Shown here piece by piece: positions 25,845 to 34,719 of a stretch of DNA of 64,000 nt (positions are counted from its first letter, which is position 1; the number at the start of each line of letters is the position of its first letter). The notes below the pieces were generated by a model. The model ran no database searches. It saw nothing but the letters and a program-made list of their open reading frames with translations, and was not told the DNA's origin. Made by a program: the position numbers and the translations under genes. The DNA is taken from the NCBI RefSeq assembly GCF_000015725.1, contig NC_008825.1:3844001-3908000 (forward strand), given 5' to 3'. The stretch is from Methylibium petroleiphilum PM1. GTDB taxonomy: Bacteria > Pseudomonadota > Gammaproteobacteria > Burkholderiales > Burkholderiaceae_C.

Positions 25845-26279
25845 ATGCTGAAGTCGAAGATCAAGGAAGAGTACGTGCAGATGGACCAGGTGGACTGGAA
25901 GCCGTTCCCTGCGGCGTTCTCCACCGGCGGCATCCGCTGGAAACTGCTGCATGTCTCGCCCGAGATGGGCTCGTGGACGGCGATCTTCGACTGCCCGGCG
26001 GGCTCGTCGTTCGCGGCGCACGTCCACGTCGGCCCCGGCGAGTACTTCCTGACCAAGGGCAAGATGGATGTGCGCGGCGGCAAGGCCGCCGGCGGCGACA
26101 CCGCCATCGCGCCGGGCTACGGCTACGAGTCGGCCAACGCACGCCACGACAAGACCGAGTTCCCGGTGGCGAGCGAGTTCTACATGAGCTTCCTCGGACC
26201 TCTCACCTTCGTGAAGCCCGACGGCTCGCCGATCGCCGTGATCGGCTGGGAGGACGCGCAGGGCGCCTGGGCGGCGTGA
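25845..26279 (+). CDS. Cupin-domain protein
   Basis: The protein has 144 residues and starts at ATG 25845 behind GCAGGAGA. It is a single cupin: GSSFAAHVHVGPGEYFLTKGK carries the His/His/Glu metal ligands of motif 1, and ANARHDKTEFPV carries the motif 2 His. It resembles the ChrR / acetylacetone-cleaving cupin group, so metal-dependent dioxygenase or anti-sigma-like metal sensing are both possible. It stands 137 bases after the GntR gene and about 190 before the PQQ dehydrogenase gene. Confidence 0.75.
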   Translation: MLKSKIKEEYVQMDQVDWKPFPAAFSTGGIRWKLLHVSPEMGSWTAIFDCPAGSSFAAHVHVGPGEYFLTKGKMDVRGGKAAGGDTAIAPGYGYESANARHDKTEFPVASEFYMSFLGPLTFVKPDGSPIAVIGWEDAQGAWAA

Positions 26280-26313
26280 GCCGAAGCTTGCGGGAAGGCG
26301 CGCCTCCGGCGCG

Positions 26314-26342
26314 CGGCACCCCCGGACTTGCACGGGGTGCCG
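26314..26342. terminator. Hairpin after the cupin gene
   Basis: CGGCACCCC (26314-26322) pairs perfectly with GGGGTGCCG (26334-26342) around an 11-base loop, 35 bases after the cupin stop. There is no T-run, so it is at best a weak intrinsic terminator or an mRNA-stabilising stem before the PQQ dehydrogenase gene. Confidence 0.4.
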
Positions 26343-26467
26343 GCCCGCACGTCACCTTGGCGACGCGCGCGCACCGCGCGCAGACCTAAGCTGCCACGCC
26401 CTGCGCCGGCCGGACATGCCGCGCGCCGGCACCCGGCACTCGAGAAGAACCCAACGGAGGAGTCACC

Positions 26468-28135
26468 GTGATCCCGAAGCTCGACGTTCTGCGAAAACGA
26501 TCGCTCGCCGGCCTGGCCGCTGCAGCTGCCCTGCTGCTCTGCACCGGCACGGGCAGCGCCGAGGAGACCGGCAAGAACTGGCCCGACTACCACGGCGACT
26601 GGCGCGGCTGGCGCTACAGCCCGCTCGACCAGATCAACAAGAAGAACGTCAAGAAGCTGAAGGTGGCGTGGATCCACCAGCCCGGCGAGATCGCGCAGGG
26701 CCTGCAGGCCACGCCGATCGCGCTCGACGGCGTGCTGTACTACAGCGCGTCGAACAACCGCAGCTTCGCGCTCGACGCCGCCACCGGCCGGCAGCTCTGG
26801 GAGTACATCCCCGAGCTCGACGCGGTGCAGGAGAAGTCGGTGTTCGGTTTCTACAACCGCGGCGTGACGGTCGGCCGCGGCAAGGTCTTCATCGGCGCCT
26901 CGGACGGCCACCTGATCGCGCTCGACCAGAAGACCGGCAAGGAACTCTGGAAGGTGAAGCTCACCGACCCCAAGACCTGCCACGGCTGCAACTTCACCTC
27001 GCCGCCCATCCTGGCCGGCGACGTGCTGATCGCCGGCCCGACCGGCGGCGACCTGGCGCAGCGCTCCAGGCTCTATGCGCTGAAGGCCGACACCGGCGAG
27101 AAGGCCTGGACCATGGAGCTGCTGAAGGACGACCCGAAGAGCTGGCCCGGCGACACCATCAAGGTCGGCGGCGGCGGTGCCTGGCTGCCCGGCCAGTACG
27201 ACGCGAAGAACGACACCTTCTTCATCGGCACCTCGAACCCGGCGCCGGACTTCAATGCCGAGCTGCGCTCGGGCGACAACCTCTACACCGCGACGGTGCT
27301 CGCGCTCGAACCGTCCACCGGCCGCATCAAGTGGCACCACCAGGAGGTGCCGAACGACGCCTGGGATTTCGACTCGGCCTACGAGTTCGTGATGTTCGAG
27401 AAGAACGGCCAGGAACTGATGATGCACCTCAACAAGGGGGGCTTCGTCTCGGTCTACGACCGCAAGACCGGCGCGGTGCAGGACGTCTGGCGGATCGCCG
27501 AGGAGATGAACTGGATCAAGGGCGTGGACCCGAAGACCGGCGCGCTGATCGGACGCAATCCGCCGAAGTCCGGCCAGAGCGAGGTGTTCTGCCCCAGCGC
27601 GCTGGGCGTGCGCAGCTGGAACGCGGGCGCCTACAGCCCGAAGACAAAGCTCTGGTACACGAACGCCTACGAGATCTGCAACCGCGTCGTGATGAAGCAG
27701 CAGCCGATCGACCAGCTGGCGTTCTCGCAGGGCTACTACGACGTGGCCGAGCTGGAGATCATCCCGCCGCCGGGCAAGAAGGCGTCCGCACGGCTGGTGG
27801 CCCATGACCCGGTGACCGGCAAGCAGGCCTGGCGGCTGGACTTCGAGGCCCCGGGGCTGGCGCATGTGCTGGCCACCGGCGGCGGCCTGATCTTCAACGG
27901 CGATCCGCGCGGTCTGCTGTCGGCCTACGACGACCGGACCGGCAAGACGCTGTGGTCCTTCAACGTCGGCTCGGGCATGCGCGGCGGCATCGTCAGCTAC
28001 TCGGCCGGCGGCAAGCAGTACATCGTCGCGGCGACCGGCTTCGGCTCGCTGTTCCCGGGTTTCGCGTCCATCCCGTGGCCGGAGTTCAAGAACGTGCGCG
28101 GCGGCGCGGCGCTGATCGCCTTCACGCTGGAATAG
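26468..28135 (+). CDS. PQQ-dependent alcohol dehydrogenase, lanthanide-type
   Basis: The protein has 555 residues, with a signal peptide ending near residue 31. It has the eight-bladed propeller of quinoprotein alcohol dehydrogenases, with tryptophan-docking repeats such as LDAATGRQLWEY, LDQKTGKELWK and DDRTGKTLWSF. The catalytic Asp is D300 in NDAWDFDSAYE and a metal ligand Asn is N257 in TSNPAP. D302, two residues after the catalytic Asp, is the position that marks lanthanide-using enzymes such as XoxF. The adjacent-cysteine pair normally following the third blade is missing (KSVFGFYNRG); C171/C174 lie elsewhere. It is followed at once by a cytochrome c gene, the likely electron acceptor. 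Confidence 0.88.
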   Translation: MIPKLDVLRKRSLAGLAAAAALLLCTGTGSAEETGKNWPDYHGDWRGWRYSPLDQINKKNVKKLKVAWIHQPGEIAQGLQATPIALDGVLYYSASNNRSFALDAATGRQLWEYIPELDAVQEKSVFGFYNRGVTVGRGKVFIGASDGHLIALDQKTGKELWKVKLTDPKTCHGCNFTSPPILAGDVLIAGPTGGDLAQRSRLYALKADTGEKAWTMELLKDDPKSWPGDTIKVGGGGAWLPGQYDAKNDTFFIGTSNPAPDFNAELRSGDNLYTATVLALEPSTGRIKWHHQEVPNDAWDFDSAYEFVMFEKNGQELMMHLNKGGFVSVYDRKTGAVQDVWRIAEEMNWIKGVDPKTGALIGRNPPKSGQSEVFCPSALGVRSWNAGAYSPKTKLWYTNAYEICNRVVMKQQPIDQLAFSQGYYDVAELEIIPPPGKKASARLVAHDPVTGKQAWRLDFEAPGLAHVLATGGGLIFNGDPRGLLSAYDDRTGKTLWSFNVGSGMRGGIVSYSAGGKQYIVAATGFGSLFPGFASIPWPEFKNVRGGAALIAFTLE

Positions 28136-28157
28136 CGCGGATGGACGGGACCTGTCG

Positions 28158-28556
28158 ATGACGAGAATGCGACCCCCTGACACCGCCGGCCCGGCCTGGC
28201 GGATCGCCGCGGTTGCGCTGCTGCTCACCGGCCTGTCGACCGCGCAAGCCCAGGAAGCGGCGGCCGTTCCCAGCGCCGAGGAGCTGCGCAATCCGGAGTG
28301 GGTGCAGGCCGGCCGCGAGAAGTTCGGCCAGATCTGCGCCTACTGCCACGGCAAGGAAGGCGACTCCGGCAAGAACCGACCGTTCCGCGAGCGTGTCGAC
28401 TGGGACCCGGTGCAGATCCACGACGTGATCACCAATGGCCGCAAGCGGGGCGCGAACGTGATGCCGGCCTGGAAGGGCTCGCTGTCCGACGAGGACATCT
28501 GGCGCATCACGGCCTTCATTCGCTCGCTCGGCGGCCAGCCGCGCGCCCAGCCCTAG
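28158..28556 (+). CDS. Periplasmic c-type cytochrome
   Basis: The protein has 132 residues. A signal peptide ends near AQAQE (residue 33). The haem c site is CAYCH (residues about 60-64) and the likely axial Met is in ANVMPAW. A single-haem class I cytochrome fits an electron acceptor for the PQQ dehydrogenase 22 bases upstream, as XoxG or PedF do for their partners. Confidence 0.88.
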   Translation: MTRMRPPDTAGPAWRIAAVALLLTGLSTAQAQEAAAVPSAEELRNPEWVQAGREKFGQICAYCHGKEGDSGKNRPFRERVDWDPVQIHDVITNGRKRGANVMPAWKGSLSDEDIWRITAFIRSLGGQPRAQP

Positions 28557-28671
28557 CGGATCCGCACCGCCGCCCGGCCGGGGCGCCCCATGGGTTTCCC
28601 TCTCGTGCCGCGGCCGGAATCTCACTACGCTGCGCCGGAGCGCCGGCCGTTGCCGCGCCAGGAAACCCGAC

Positions 28672-29646
28672 ATGGAAGCGAGCGCCTCGCCGACCGTCCC
28701 CGCCTCGTTGCCCGAGCCGCCCTGGTGGTCGACCACGGACGTAGCCCTGGCCGACCGCACCGACGCCTGGGAGGCCGCGCTGAGCGACAACTTCCGCCGC
28801 TGGCAGGTGCCGGACCGCGTGGCACCGGAGTTCAACGCGCGTCTGCGGCACCGCGATGTGGCCGGGCTGCGCGTGGTCGAGTGCATCTGCGACCCCTGCG
28901 GCGGGCGCCGGCTGCCGCGCCATGTGAGCCAGGAAGGGGCGGCCTACATCGGCGTGCAGATCACCCGTTCGGGGCGCGAGTCGCTGCGTGCCGGTGACGA
29001 GCGCGTGGCCGTCGGGCCGGGCGATCTGGTCATCTGGACCAGCGACCAGCCGATGGAATTCACGGTGACCGAGCGGCTGCACAAGGTCTCGCTGATCCTG
29101 CCGTGGGACGACGTGAAGGAGCGGCTGCCACGCACCGGGCGCTTCCGCGGCACGGTGCTCGACAGCCGTTCGGGCATCGGCGCGGTGCTGTACTCGCACA
29201 TCGAGTCGCTGGCCTCGCAGCTCGAGGATCTGGAGGCGGGCGAGCTGAGCGCGGTGCGGCGCGCCACCGTCGAGCTGCTGACGGCGGCGATGTCCTGCCG
29301 CCTCGAACCGGCGCCGCGCGGCCTGTCGCTGCAGCAGCTCAAGCGGGTGCAGGACTACATCCTCGACCATCTGCAGGACGAGACGCTGACGCCGGGCAGC
29401 ATCGCGCAGGCGCACCACATCTCGCCGCGCTACCTGCACTTGCTGTTCGGCAAGACCGGGCAGAGCGTGTCGGCCTACATCCGCCAGCAGCGTCTCGAGC
29501 GCTGCGGCGAGGCGCTGAGCAACCCGTCCTACCGCGAACACAGCGTGGCCGAGATCGCCTACCAGTGGGGCTTCACCGACCCGGCGCACTTCAGCCGCGT
29601 CTTCAAGCAGCATTTCGGCCATCCGCCGGGGCATTGCCGCCGCTGA
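28672..29646 (+). CDS. AraC-family transcriptional regulator
   Basis: The protein has 324 residues. The N-terminal AraC_binding_2 domain (GAAYIGVQITRSGRESLRAG, residues about 89-108; PGDLVIWTSDQPMEF) precedes a C-terminal double helix-turn-helix (LTPGSIAQAHHISPRYLHLL and VAEIAYQWGFTDPAHFSRVF). This FeaR-like layout is common in regulators of amine or alcohol catabolism. It lies about 115 bases after the cytochrome gene in the same direction and is a good candidate to control the PQQ dehydrogenase pair. Confidence 0.86.
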   Translation: MEASASPTVPASLPEPPWWSTTDVALADRTDAWEAALSDNFRRWQVPDRVAPEFNARLRHRDVAGLRVVECICDPCGGRRLPRHVSQEGAAYIGVQITRSGRESLRAGDERVAVGPGDLVIWTSDQPMEFTVTERLHKVSLILPWDDVKERLPRTGRFRGTVLDSRSGIGAVLYSHIESLASQLEDLEAGELSAVRRATVELLTAAMSCRLEPAPRGLSLQQLKRVQDYILDHLQDETLTPGSIAQAHHISPRYLHLLFGKTGQSVSAYIRQQRLERCGEALSNPSYREHSVAEIAYQWGFTDPAHFSRVFKQHFGHPPGHCRR

Positions 29647-29809
29647 CAAGCGCAGCGAGTCCGGGGTCCGTGCGCCCCCGTCCTACACGCCGACGAGCGC
29701 ACTGCCGGCAGGCAGGGGCCGGCGCCCCCGGCACCATCTTTCCATCGGTCGGGCGTCCGGCATCCCGCGGGGCGCCGCCGACCGTTTGCATGGATGGAAG
29801 GATTCGCCA

Positions 29810-29995
29810 ATGAACAACGACCAACTGAAGGGCCGCATCGAGCAGGCCAAGGGCAAGGTCAAGGAAGTCGCGGGCAAGGTCGTCGGCAGCGAGAAGCTCG
29901 AGACCGAGGGCCGCGTGGACCAGGTCACCGGCAAGACCCAGGCGACCTATGGCGATGCCAAGGAAAAGGCCAAGGACCTGATCGACAAGACCTGA
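29810..29995 (+). CDS. CsbD-family stress protein
   Basis: The protein has 61 residues, starting MNNDQLKGRIEQAKGKVKE at ATG 29810 with a purine-rich GGAAGGA upstream. The whole sequence is a CsbD domain: hydrophilic, Lys/Glu/Asp/Gly-rich, with repeated KGKVKEVAGKV-type helices. CsbD proteins are abundant under general stress; their biochemical role is unknown. An in-frame ATG at 29786 is less likely. Confidence 0.9.
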   Translation: MNNDQLKGRIEQAKGKVKEVAGKVVGSEKLETEGRVDQVTGKTQATYGDAKEKAKDLIDKT

Positions 29996-30010
29996 TCGCG
30001 CCGGCGCACG

Positions 30011-30316
30011 ATGAATCTCGATTCACTGCATCCGCACGCGGCGCTGCACCCAGGCGCGACAGCGGCTCGTCGGCCCATCGCGCGCGTCTCGCTGACGCCG
30101 TTCCGCGCCGCCGGTGGGGTCGTGCGCCCGCCTCAGCGGTGCGCGGAACTCCCGTCGCCGCCGGCGTCGCACCCGCCACCGCCGGAGGTGATTCCACCCG
30201 CACCGCCGCGCCCGGACGTGCAGCCGCCGGAGATCACCGACCCGCCCCCCTCCGACGTGCCTCTGCCGGTGCGCGAGCCGCCCGGCATGCCTCCACCGAT
30301 GGCCACCGCGGCCTGA
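30011..30316 (+). CDS. Possible proline-rich small protein
   Basis: This is a 101-residue frame starting MNLDSLHPHAALHPG, whose second half is almost all Pro, Glu, Asp and Val (SHPPPPEVIPPAPPRPD). It has no clear ribosome-binding site and starts 16 bases after csbD. Its composition could be real disordered protein or chance in GC-rich DNA. Low confidence. Confidence 0.25.
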   Translation: MNLDSLHPHAALHPGATAARRPIARVSLTPFRAAGGVVRPPQRCAELPSPPASHPPPPEVIPPAPPRPDVQPPEITDPPPSDVPLPVREPPGMPPPMATAA

Positions 30317-30343
30317 CCGGCGGCTCCCGCCACGCGCGTCCGC

Positions 30344-31924
30344 TCAGGCGCCAGTGCGTGCAGCGAACCAGTCGCTCACGCCCGCGCGCTGGCGGGCGTC
30401 GAGGTGAAGACCGAGCTTGGAACGCCGCCAGAGCGCGTCGTCGGCCGTCACGGCCCACTCGTCGCGCTGCAGATGGGCCAGCTCGGCTTCGTGCAGCCCG
30501 GGAGCGATCTCGAGCCCCAAGTCGTCCAGGCAGCGGGCCTCGCCCAGCCAGTCCGTCGCACGCGTGCCGTAGGCGCGAGCCAGCCGAAGGGCCAGCGGCG
30601 TCGGCAGCCAGGCGTGCCGACGCTCGATCGCCTTCACGAAACGCTCGAAGTCCTCGGCCGGCGTGCTCGGCGGCATGCCGGTCCAGGCCGACAGGTACCC
30701 GCCGGGCAGCACTGCCGACGCAGTCCACGCGGCGCGTTCGTCGCCGAGCAGGCGCCCGATGGCGCCCGCCGCTTCCTCGGCCAGCTTGCGGAAGGTGGTG
30801 ATCTTGCCGCCCCAGACCGTGAGCAGAGGGGCACCGTCGGCGTGCGTCTCGAGCAGGTAGTCGCGCGTCACGGCGCTCGCCTCGTCGCCGTCGGCCTCGT
30901 CGAGCAGGGGCCGCACGCCGGCATAGGACCAGCGCACGTCGCCTGGCACGACCGGCCGCGCGAAGTAGCGGCTGACCTGCTCGCACAGGTAGGCGATCTC
31001 GGCCTCGCTGGCGATGGCGTCGCCGGGGTCACCGTGCAGTTCGACGTCGGTGGTGCCGATCAGCGTGAAGTCTCGCTCGTAGGGGATGGCGAAGACGATG
31101 CGGCGGTCCGGGTTCTGGAACAGGTAGGCGTGCGTGTGGTCGAACAGCCGCGGCACGACGATGTGGCTGCCCTTCACCAGCCGCAGCTGGCGCGTGGCGA
31201 GTGCTTCGCCGTGCGCCGACACCACCGTGTCGCGCAGGAAGCTCGCGGCCCAGGGACCGGCCGCGTTGACCAGCGCGCGGGCCTGCCACTCCACCGCCGC
31301 CTCGCCCGCGCGCTGCAGCGTGACGCACCAGCCGGCCGCATGGCGCTGCGCCCGGGTGCAGGCGCAGCGCGTCAGCACCGTGGCGCCGCGTTCGCGGGCG
31401 TCGATCGCGGCCAGCACCACCAGCCGCGCATCGTCGACCCAGCCGTCGCTGTAGACGAAGCCGCGCGTCAGCCGCGGCTGCAGCGGCACGCCAGCCGGGT
31501 GGCGGCGCAGGTCGACGCCGTGCGAGCCGGGCAGCCAGTCGCGACGCGCGAGGTGGTCGTAGAGAAACAGGCCGGCGCGGATCATCCACGCCGGCCGCAT
31601 GGCCGCGTCGTGCGGCATCACGAAGGACAGCGGCCACATGATGTGCGGCGCGCTGCGCAGCAGCTGCTCGCGCTCCTGCAGCGCCTTGCGCACCAGCGCG
31701 AACTCGCCGTGCTCCAGGTAGCGCAGGCCGCCGTGGATCAGCTTGGTGGAGGCCGACGAGGTCTGCGCCGCCAGATCGTCGCGTTCGCACAGCACGACGC
31801 GCCAGCCGCGGCCCGCCAGGTCGCGCGCGATGCCCGTGCCATTGATGCCGCCACCGACGACGAGCACGTCGCAGTGCCGCGGCTCACGGGACGGGTCGGA
31901 CCTGGGTTGTTCCACTGCTGCCAT
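30344..31924 (-). CDS. glpD: Aerobic glycerol-3-phosphate dehydrogenase
   Basis: The protein has 526 residues. The FAD Rossmann motif is [20 protein letters not shown] (residues 19-38), then [18 protein letters not shown], the GlpD signature. The C-terminal DAO_C helical domain is present. It oxidises glycerol-3-phosphate to dihydroxyacetone phosphate at the inner membrane and feeds quinone. It is divergent from glpK across only 50 bases, so the two probably share a promoter region. No glpF or glpR is seen next to them. Confidence 0.95.
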   Translation of the reverse strand: MAAVEQPRSDPSREPRHCDVLVVGGGINGTGIARDLAGRGWRVVLCERDDLAAQTSSASTKLIHGGLRYLEHGEFALVRKALQEREQLLRSAPHIMWPLSFVMPHDAAMRPAWMIRAGLFLYDHLARRDWLPGSHGVDLRRHPAGVPLQPRLTRGFVYSDGWVDDARLVVLAAIDARERGATVLTRCACTRAQRHAAGWCVTLQRAGEAAVEWQARALVNAAGPWAASFLRDTVVSAHGEALATRQLRLVKGSHIVVPRLFDHTHAYLFQNPDRRIVFAIPYERDFTLIGTTDVELHGDPGDAIASEAEIAYLCEQVSRYFARPVVPGDVRWSYAGVRPLLDEADGDEASAVTRDYLLETHADGAPLLTVWGGKITTFRKLAEEAAGAIGRLLGDERAAWTASAVLPGGYLSAWTGMPPSTPAEDFERFVKAIERRHAWLPTPLALRLARAYGTRATDWLGEARCLDDLGLEIAPGLHEAELAHLQRDEWAVTADDALWRRSKLGLHLDARQRAGVSDWFAARTGA

Positions 31925-31974
31925 TCTGCGGGGCTTCGCTTAGGCTGGCGAGGTCGACCTCCCGGACGCCGCCG

Positions 31975-33474
31975 ATGACCTACCTGCTCGCCCTCGACCA
32001 GGGCACCTCCAGCTCGCGCAGCATCGTGTTCGACCGCGGAGGCCGCATCCGCGCGATGGCGCAGCGCGAGTTCCGCCAGCTCTACCCGCAACCGGGCTGG
32101 GTGGAGCACGACCCGATGGAGATCTGGGAGACCCAGCTCGCCACGGCCCGCGAGGCGCTGGCCCAGGCGGGGTTGACGGCGTCCGACATCGCGGCCATCG
32201 GTATCACCAACCAGCGCGAGACCACGCTGCTGTGGGAACGTGCGAGCGGCCGGCCGATCGCCAACGCCATCGTCTGGCAGGACCGCCGCACCGAGCCCCT
32301 GTGCGCGCGCTGGCGCGAGCAGGGTCTGGCCGATGCGGTGCGCGACGTGACCGGCCTGGTCATCGACCCCTACTTCTCGGCCAGCAAGATCGCGTGGCTG
32401 CTCGACCACGTGCCGGGCGCCCGCACGCGAGCCGAGCGCGGCGAGCTGGCCTTCGGCACGGTGGACAGCTGGCTGCTGCGGCAGCTGACCGGCGGCCGTG
32501 TGCACGCCACCGACACCACCAACGCCTCGCGCACGATGCTGTTCGACATCGACCGCGGCGCCTGGAGCGAGCCGCTGCTGGCGGCGCTGGACATCCCGCG
32601 CGCGCTGCTGCCGGCAGTGCAGCAGTCTGCCTCGCATTTCGGCGACACCGAGCCCGCGCTGCTGGGCCATGCCGTGCCGGTGTGCGGCATCGCCGGCGAC
32701 CAGCAGGCCGCGCTGTTCGGCCAAGCCGGCTTCCAGGCCGGGCTGGCGAAGAACACCTACGGCACCGGCTGCTTCCTGCTGATGCACACCGGCGCACAGC
32801 GGCAGGCCTCGACCCACGGCCTGATCACCACCGCGGCGGCGCAGGTGGACAGCACGGCACCGCGCCAGTACGCGCTGGAGGGCAGCGTGTTCATCGGCGG
32901 CGCGGTGGTGCAGTGGCTGCGTGATGGCTTGCACGCGATCCGCGGCAGCGGCGAGGTGCAGGCGCTGGCCGAGAGCGTGCCCGACGCCGGCGGCGTGGTG
33001 GTGGTGCCGGCCTTCACCGGCCTGGGCGCCCCCTACTGGCGGCCGGAGGCCAGCGGCGCGATCGTCGGCCTGACGCGCGGCAGCACGGTGGCCCACATCG
33101 CGCGCGCGGCGCTGGAGAGCATCGCGTTCCAGAGCGCGGCGCTGCTCGACGCGATGAGCCGCGACGCGGTGGCCGCCGGCGGGCAGCCGGTCAGCGAGCT
33201 GCGCGTCGACGGCGGTGCCTGCGTCAACGACCTGCTGATGCAGTTCCAGGCCGACCTGCTGGGCATTCCGGTCGTGCGGCCGCAGGTGATCGAGACCACG
33301 GCCCTCGGCGCGGCGTGCCTGGCCGGACTGGGCTGTGGCCTCTACGCCGGCACCGACGAGCTGGCGGCGCAGTGGCAGGCCGAGCGACGCTTCCTGCCGA
33401 CGATGCCGCGCGAGCGCGCGGCGGAGCGGATGGCGCGCTGGGAACGCGCGGTGCGCCAGACGGTCGCTCCCTGA
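31975..33474 (+). CDS. glpK: Glycerol kinase
   Basis: The protein has 499 residues, a normal length. The phosphate-binding N-terminus is [19 protein letters not shown] (residues 5-23); VWQDRRT and the substrate motif [12 protein letters not shown] follow. The C-terminal FGGY domain shows [20 protein letters not shown]. It phosphorylates glycerol to glycerol-3-phosphate, which GlpD encoded divergently oxidises. Confidence 0.96.
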   Translation: MTYLLALDQGTSSSRSIVFDRGGRIRAMAQREFRQLYPQPGWVEHDPMEIWETQLATAREALAQAGLTASDIAAIGITNQRETTLLWERASGRPIANAIVWQDRRTEPLCARWREQGLADAVRDVTGLVIDPYFSASKIAWLLDHVPGARTRAERGELAFGTVDSWLLRQLTGGRVHATDTTNASRTMLFDIDRGAWSEPLLAALDIPRALLPAVQQSASHFGDTEPALLGHAVPVCGIAGDQQAALFGQAGFQAGLAKNTYGTGCFLLMHTGAQRQASTHGLITTAAAQVDSTAPRQYALEGSVFIGGAVVQWLRDGLHAIRGSGEVQALAESVPDAGGVVVVPAFTGLGAPYWRPEASGAIVGLTRGSTVAHIARAALESIAFQSAALLDAMSRDAVAAGGQPVSELRVDGGACVNDLLMQFQADLLGIPVVRPQVIETTALGAACLAGLGCGLYAGTDELAAQWQAERRFLPTMPRERAAERMARWERAVRQTVAP

Positions 33475-33594
33475 CGCGGCCCGCGGCCGGCTTCGGGTTT
33501 TGCAGTAGATCGCGTCGCAGGGTCGTCGCGCAAGATGCCGACTCGCCCGCCCACACCCGCCTTGCCCGCGAGTCCACCACCGAGCCCCACCCAC

Positions 33595-34143
33595 ATGAGC
33601 AGCAGCAGCCACAGTACGCCCCGCGTCGTCAGCGAAGTCGCCCTCGACAACAGCTTCCAGGGCGACACCATCCAGACCTGCGTGGTCACCCGCGACATGC
33701 AGCGCACGCTGGCCGGCATGGTGAAGCTGGGCATCGGCCCGTGGCGCATCTACGAGTTCGGGCCGGAGACCTGCAGCGACATGACCTACCGCGGCCAGCC
33801 CGGCCGCTACCGCATGAAGCTCGCGCTGGCCTTCTCGGGCACGATGATGTGGGAGGTGATCGAGCCGATCACCGGGCCGAACATCTACGAGGACTTCCTG
33901 CGCGAACACGGTGAAGGCATCCACCACGTGGCGCAGGGCTGCAACGGTCTACCCTATGCCGAGCGCGTGGCCACCTACCTGGCGCGCGGCCTGGAACTGA
34001 TCCAGTCGGGCACCTGGCAGGGCCGCGTGCCCTATGCCTACTTCGGCACCGAGGGTCTGATCACGACCACGATCGAGATCTTCGACATCCCGGCCGATTT
34101 CGCACTGCCCGAGCCGCTGGCCTGGTATCCGGCGCGCCCCTGA
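33595..34143 (+). CDS. VOC-family (glyoxalase-like) protein
   Basis: The protein has 182 residues from ATG 33595; an upstream in-frame ATG at 33535 adds a Pro-rich leader of doubtful reality. The VOC fold is indicated by FQGDTIQTCVVTRDMQRTLA, EGIHHVAQGC with a likely metal His, and ITTTIEIFD with a metal Glu near the end. It resembles the glyoxalase_4/methylmalonyl-CoA-epimerase side of the superfamily. Reaction and substrate are unknown. It is followed 17 bases later by a membrane protein gene. Confidence 0.78.
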   Translation: MSSSSHSTPRVVSEVALDNSFQGDTIQTCVVTRDMQRTLAGMVKLGIGPWRIYEFGPETCSDMTYRGQPGRYRMKLALAFSGTMMWEVIEPITGPNIYEDFLREHGEGIHHVAQGCNGLPYAERVATYLARGLELIQSGTWQGRVPYAYFGTEGLITTTIEIFDIPADFALPEPLAWYPARP

Positions 34144-34160
34144 GTCACCGTGGGAGCGGG

Positions 34161-34685
34161 GTGACGGCTTCACGGACTTCGGCCGTGCGCACGCTGCTCC
34201 GGCTGCTGCACCTGCTCGGCGGCGTCGGCTTCGCCGGCGCGCTGGCGGCCCAGCTCGCGATCGCCTCGGTGGCGGCCGACACGTCGCCGCGCCTGCTGGC
34301 GGTGCGCGACATCGCTCTGTCGGTGTCGTCCACCGTCGTGTTGCCGGCACTCGGCCTGATGGTGCTGAGCGGCCTGCTGCTGCTCGCGCTGCGGCCGGCA
34401 CTGATCGAGCAACGCTGGTTGATCGGCAAGTTGCTGATCGGCATCGCGGTCTGCGGCATCGCGCTCGTGCAGGTGCACGGTGCGGCACGTCAGGCCCGCA
34501 CACTGGCCATGCAGGCACTGACCAGCCCCACCGACGCCACCACGACCGCCGCGCTGGCGACCGTGCTGCGCAGCGAGCGCCTCGGCGCGTGGTCGGTCCT
34601 GGCGCTCGCCGTCGTCGCCGTCTCGCTGGCAGTGTGGCGGCCTCGCCTCGGTCAGCGCGCAGAGCTCCCGACGACGCCCCCCTGA
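34161..34685 (+). CDS. Small four-helix membrane protein (DUF2269-like)
   Basis: The protein has 174 residues from GTG 34161, preceded by GGGAG. Four hydrophobic helices are visible (LLHLLGGVGFAGALAAQLAI; TVVLPALGLMVLSGLLLLAL; LIGKLLIGIAVCGIALVQV; WSVLALAVVAVSLAVW). The pattern is like the DUF2269/DUF2214 predicted integral membrane proteins. No function is assigned. Confidence 0.6.
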   Translation: MTASRTSAVRTLLRLLHLLGGVGFAGALAAQLAIASVAADTSPRLLAVRDIALSVSSTVVLPALGLMVLSGLLLLALRPALIEQRWLIGKLLIGIAVCGIALVQVHGAARQARTLAMQALTSPTDATTTAALATVLRSERLGAWSVLALAVVAVSLAVWRPRLGQRAELPTTPP

Positions 34686-34719
34686 GGCCGGCCGTCGCCG
34701 CGGGCCCGGCCCGCAGCCC

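Noticed and set aside
26180-28291. A 703-codon leftward frame opposite the PQQ dehydrogenase gene
   Set aside because: It is the mirror of a gene with clear domains, has low-complexity composition and no ribosome-binding site.
31738-33927. A 729-codon leftward frame opposite glpK
   Set aside because: It is antisense to glycerol kinase and part of glpD, with no recognisable domain.
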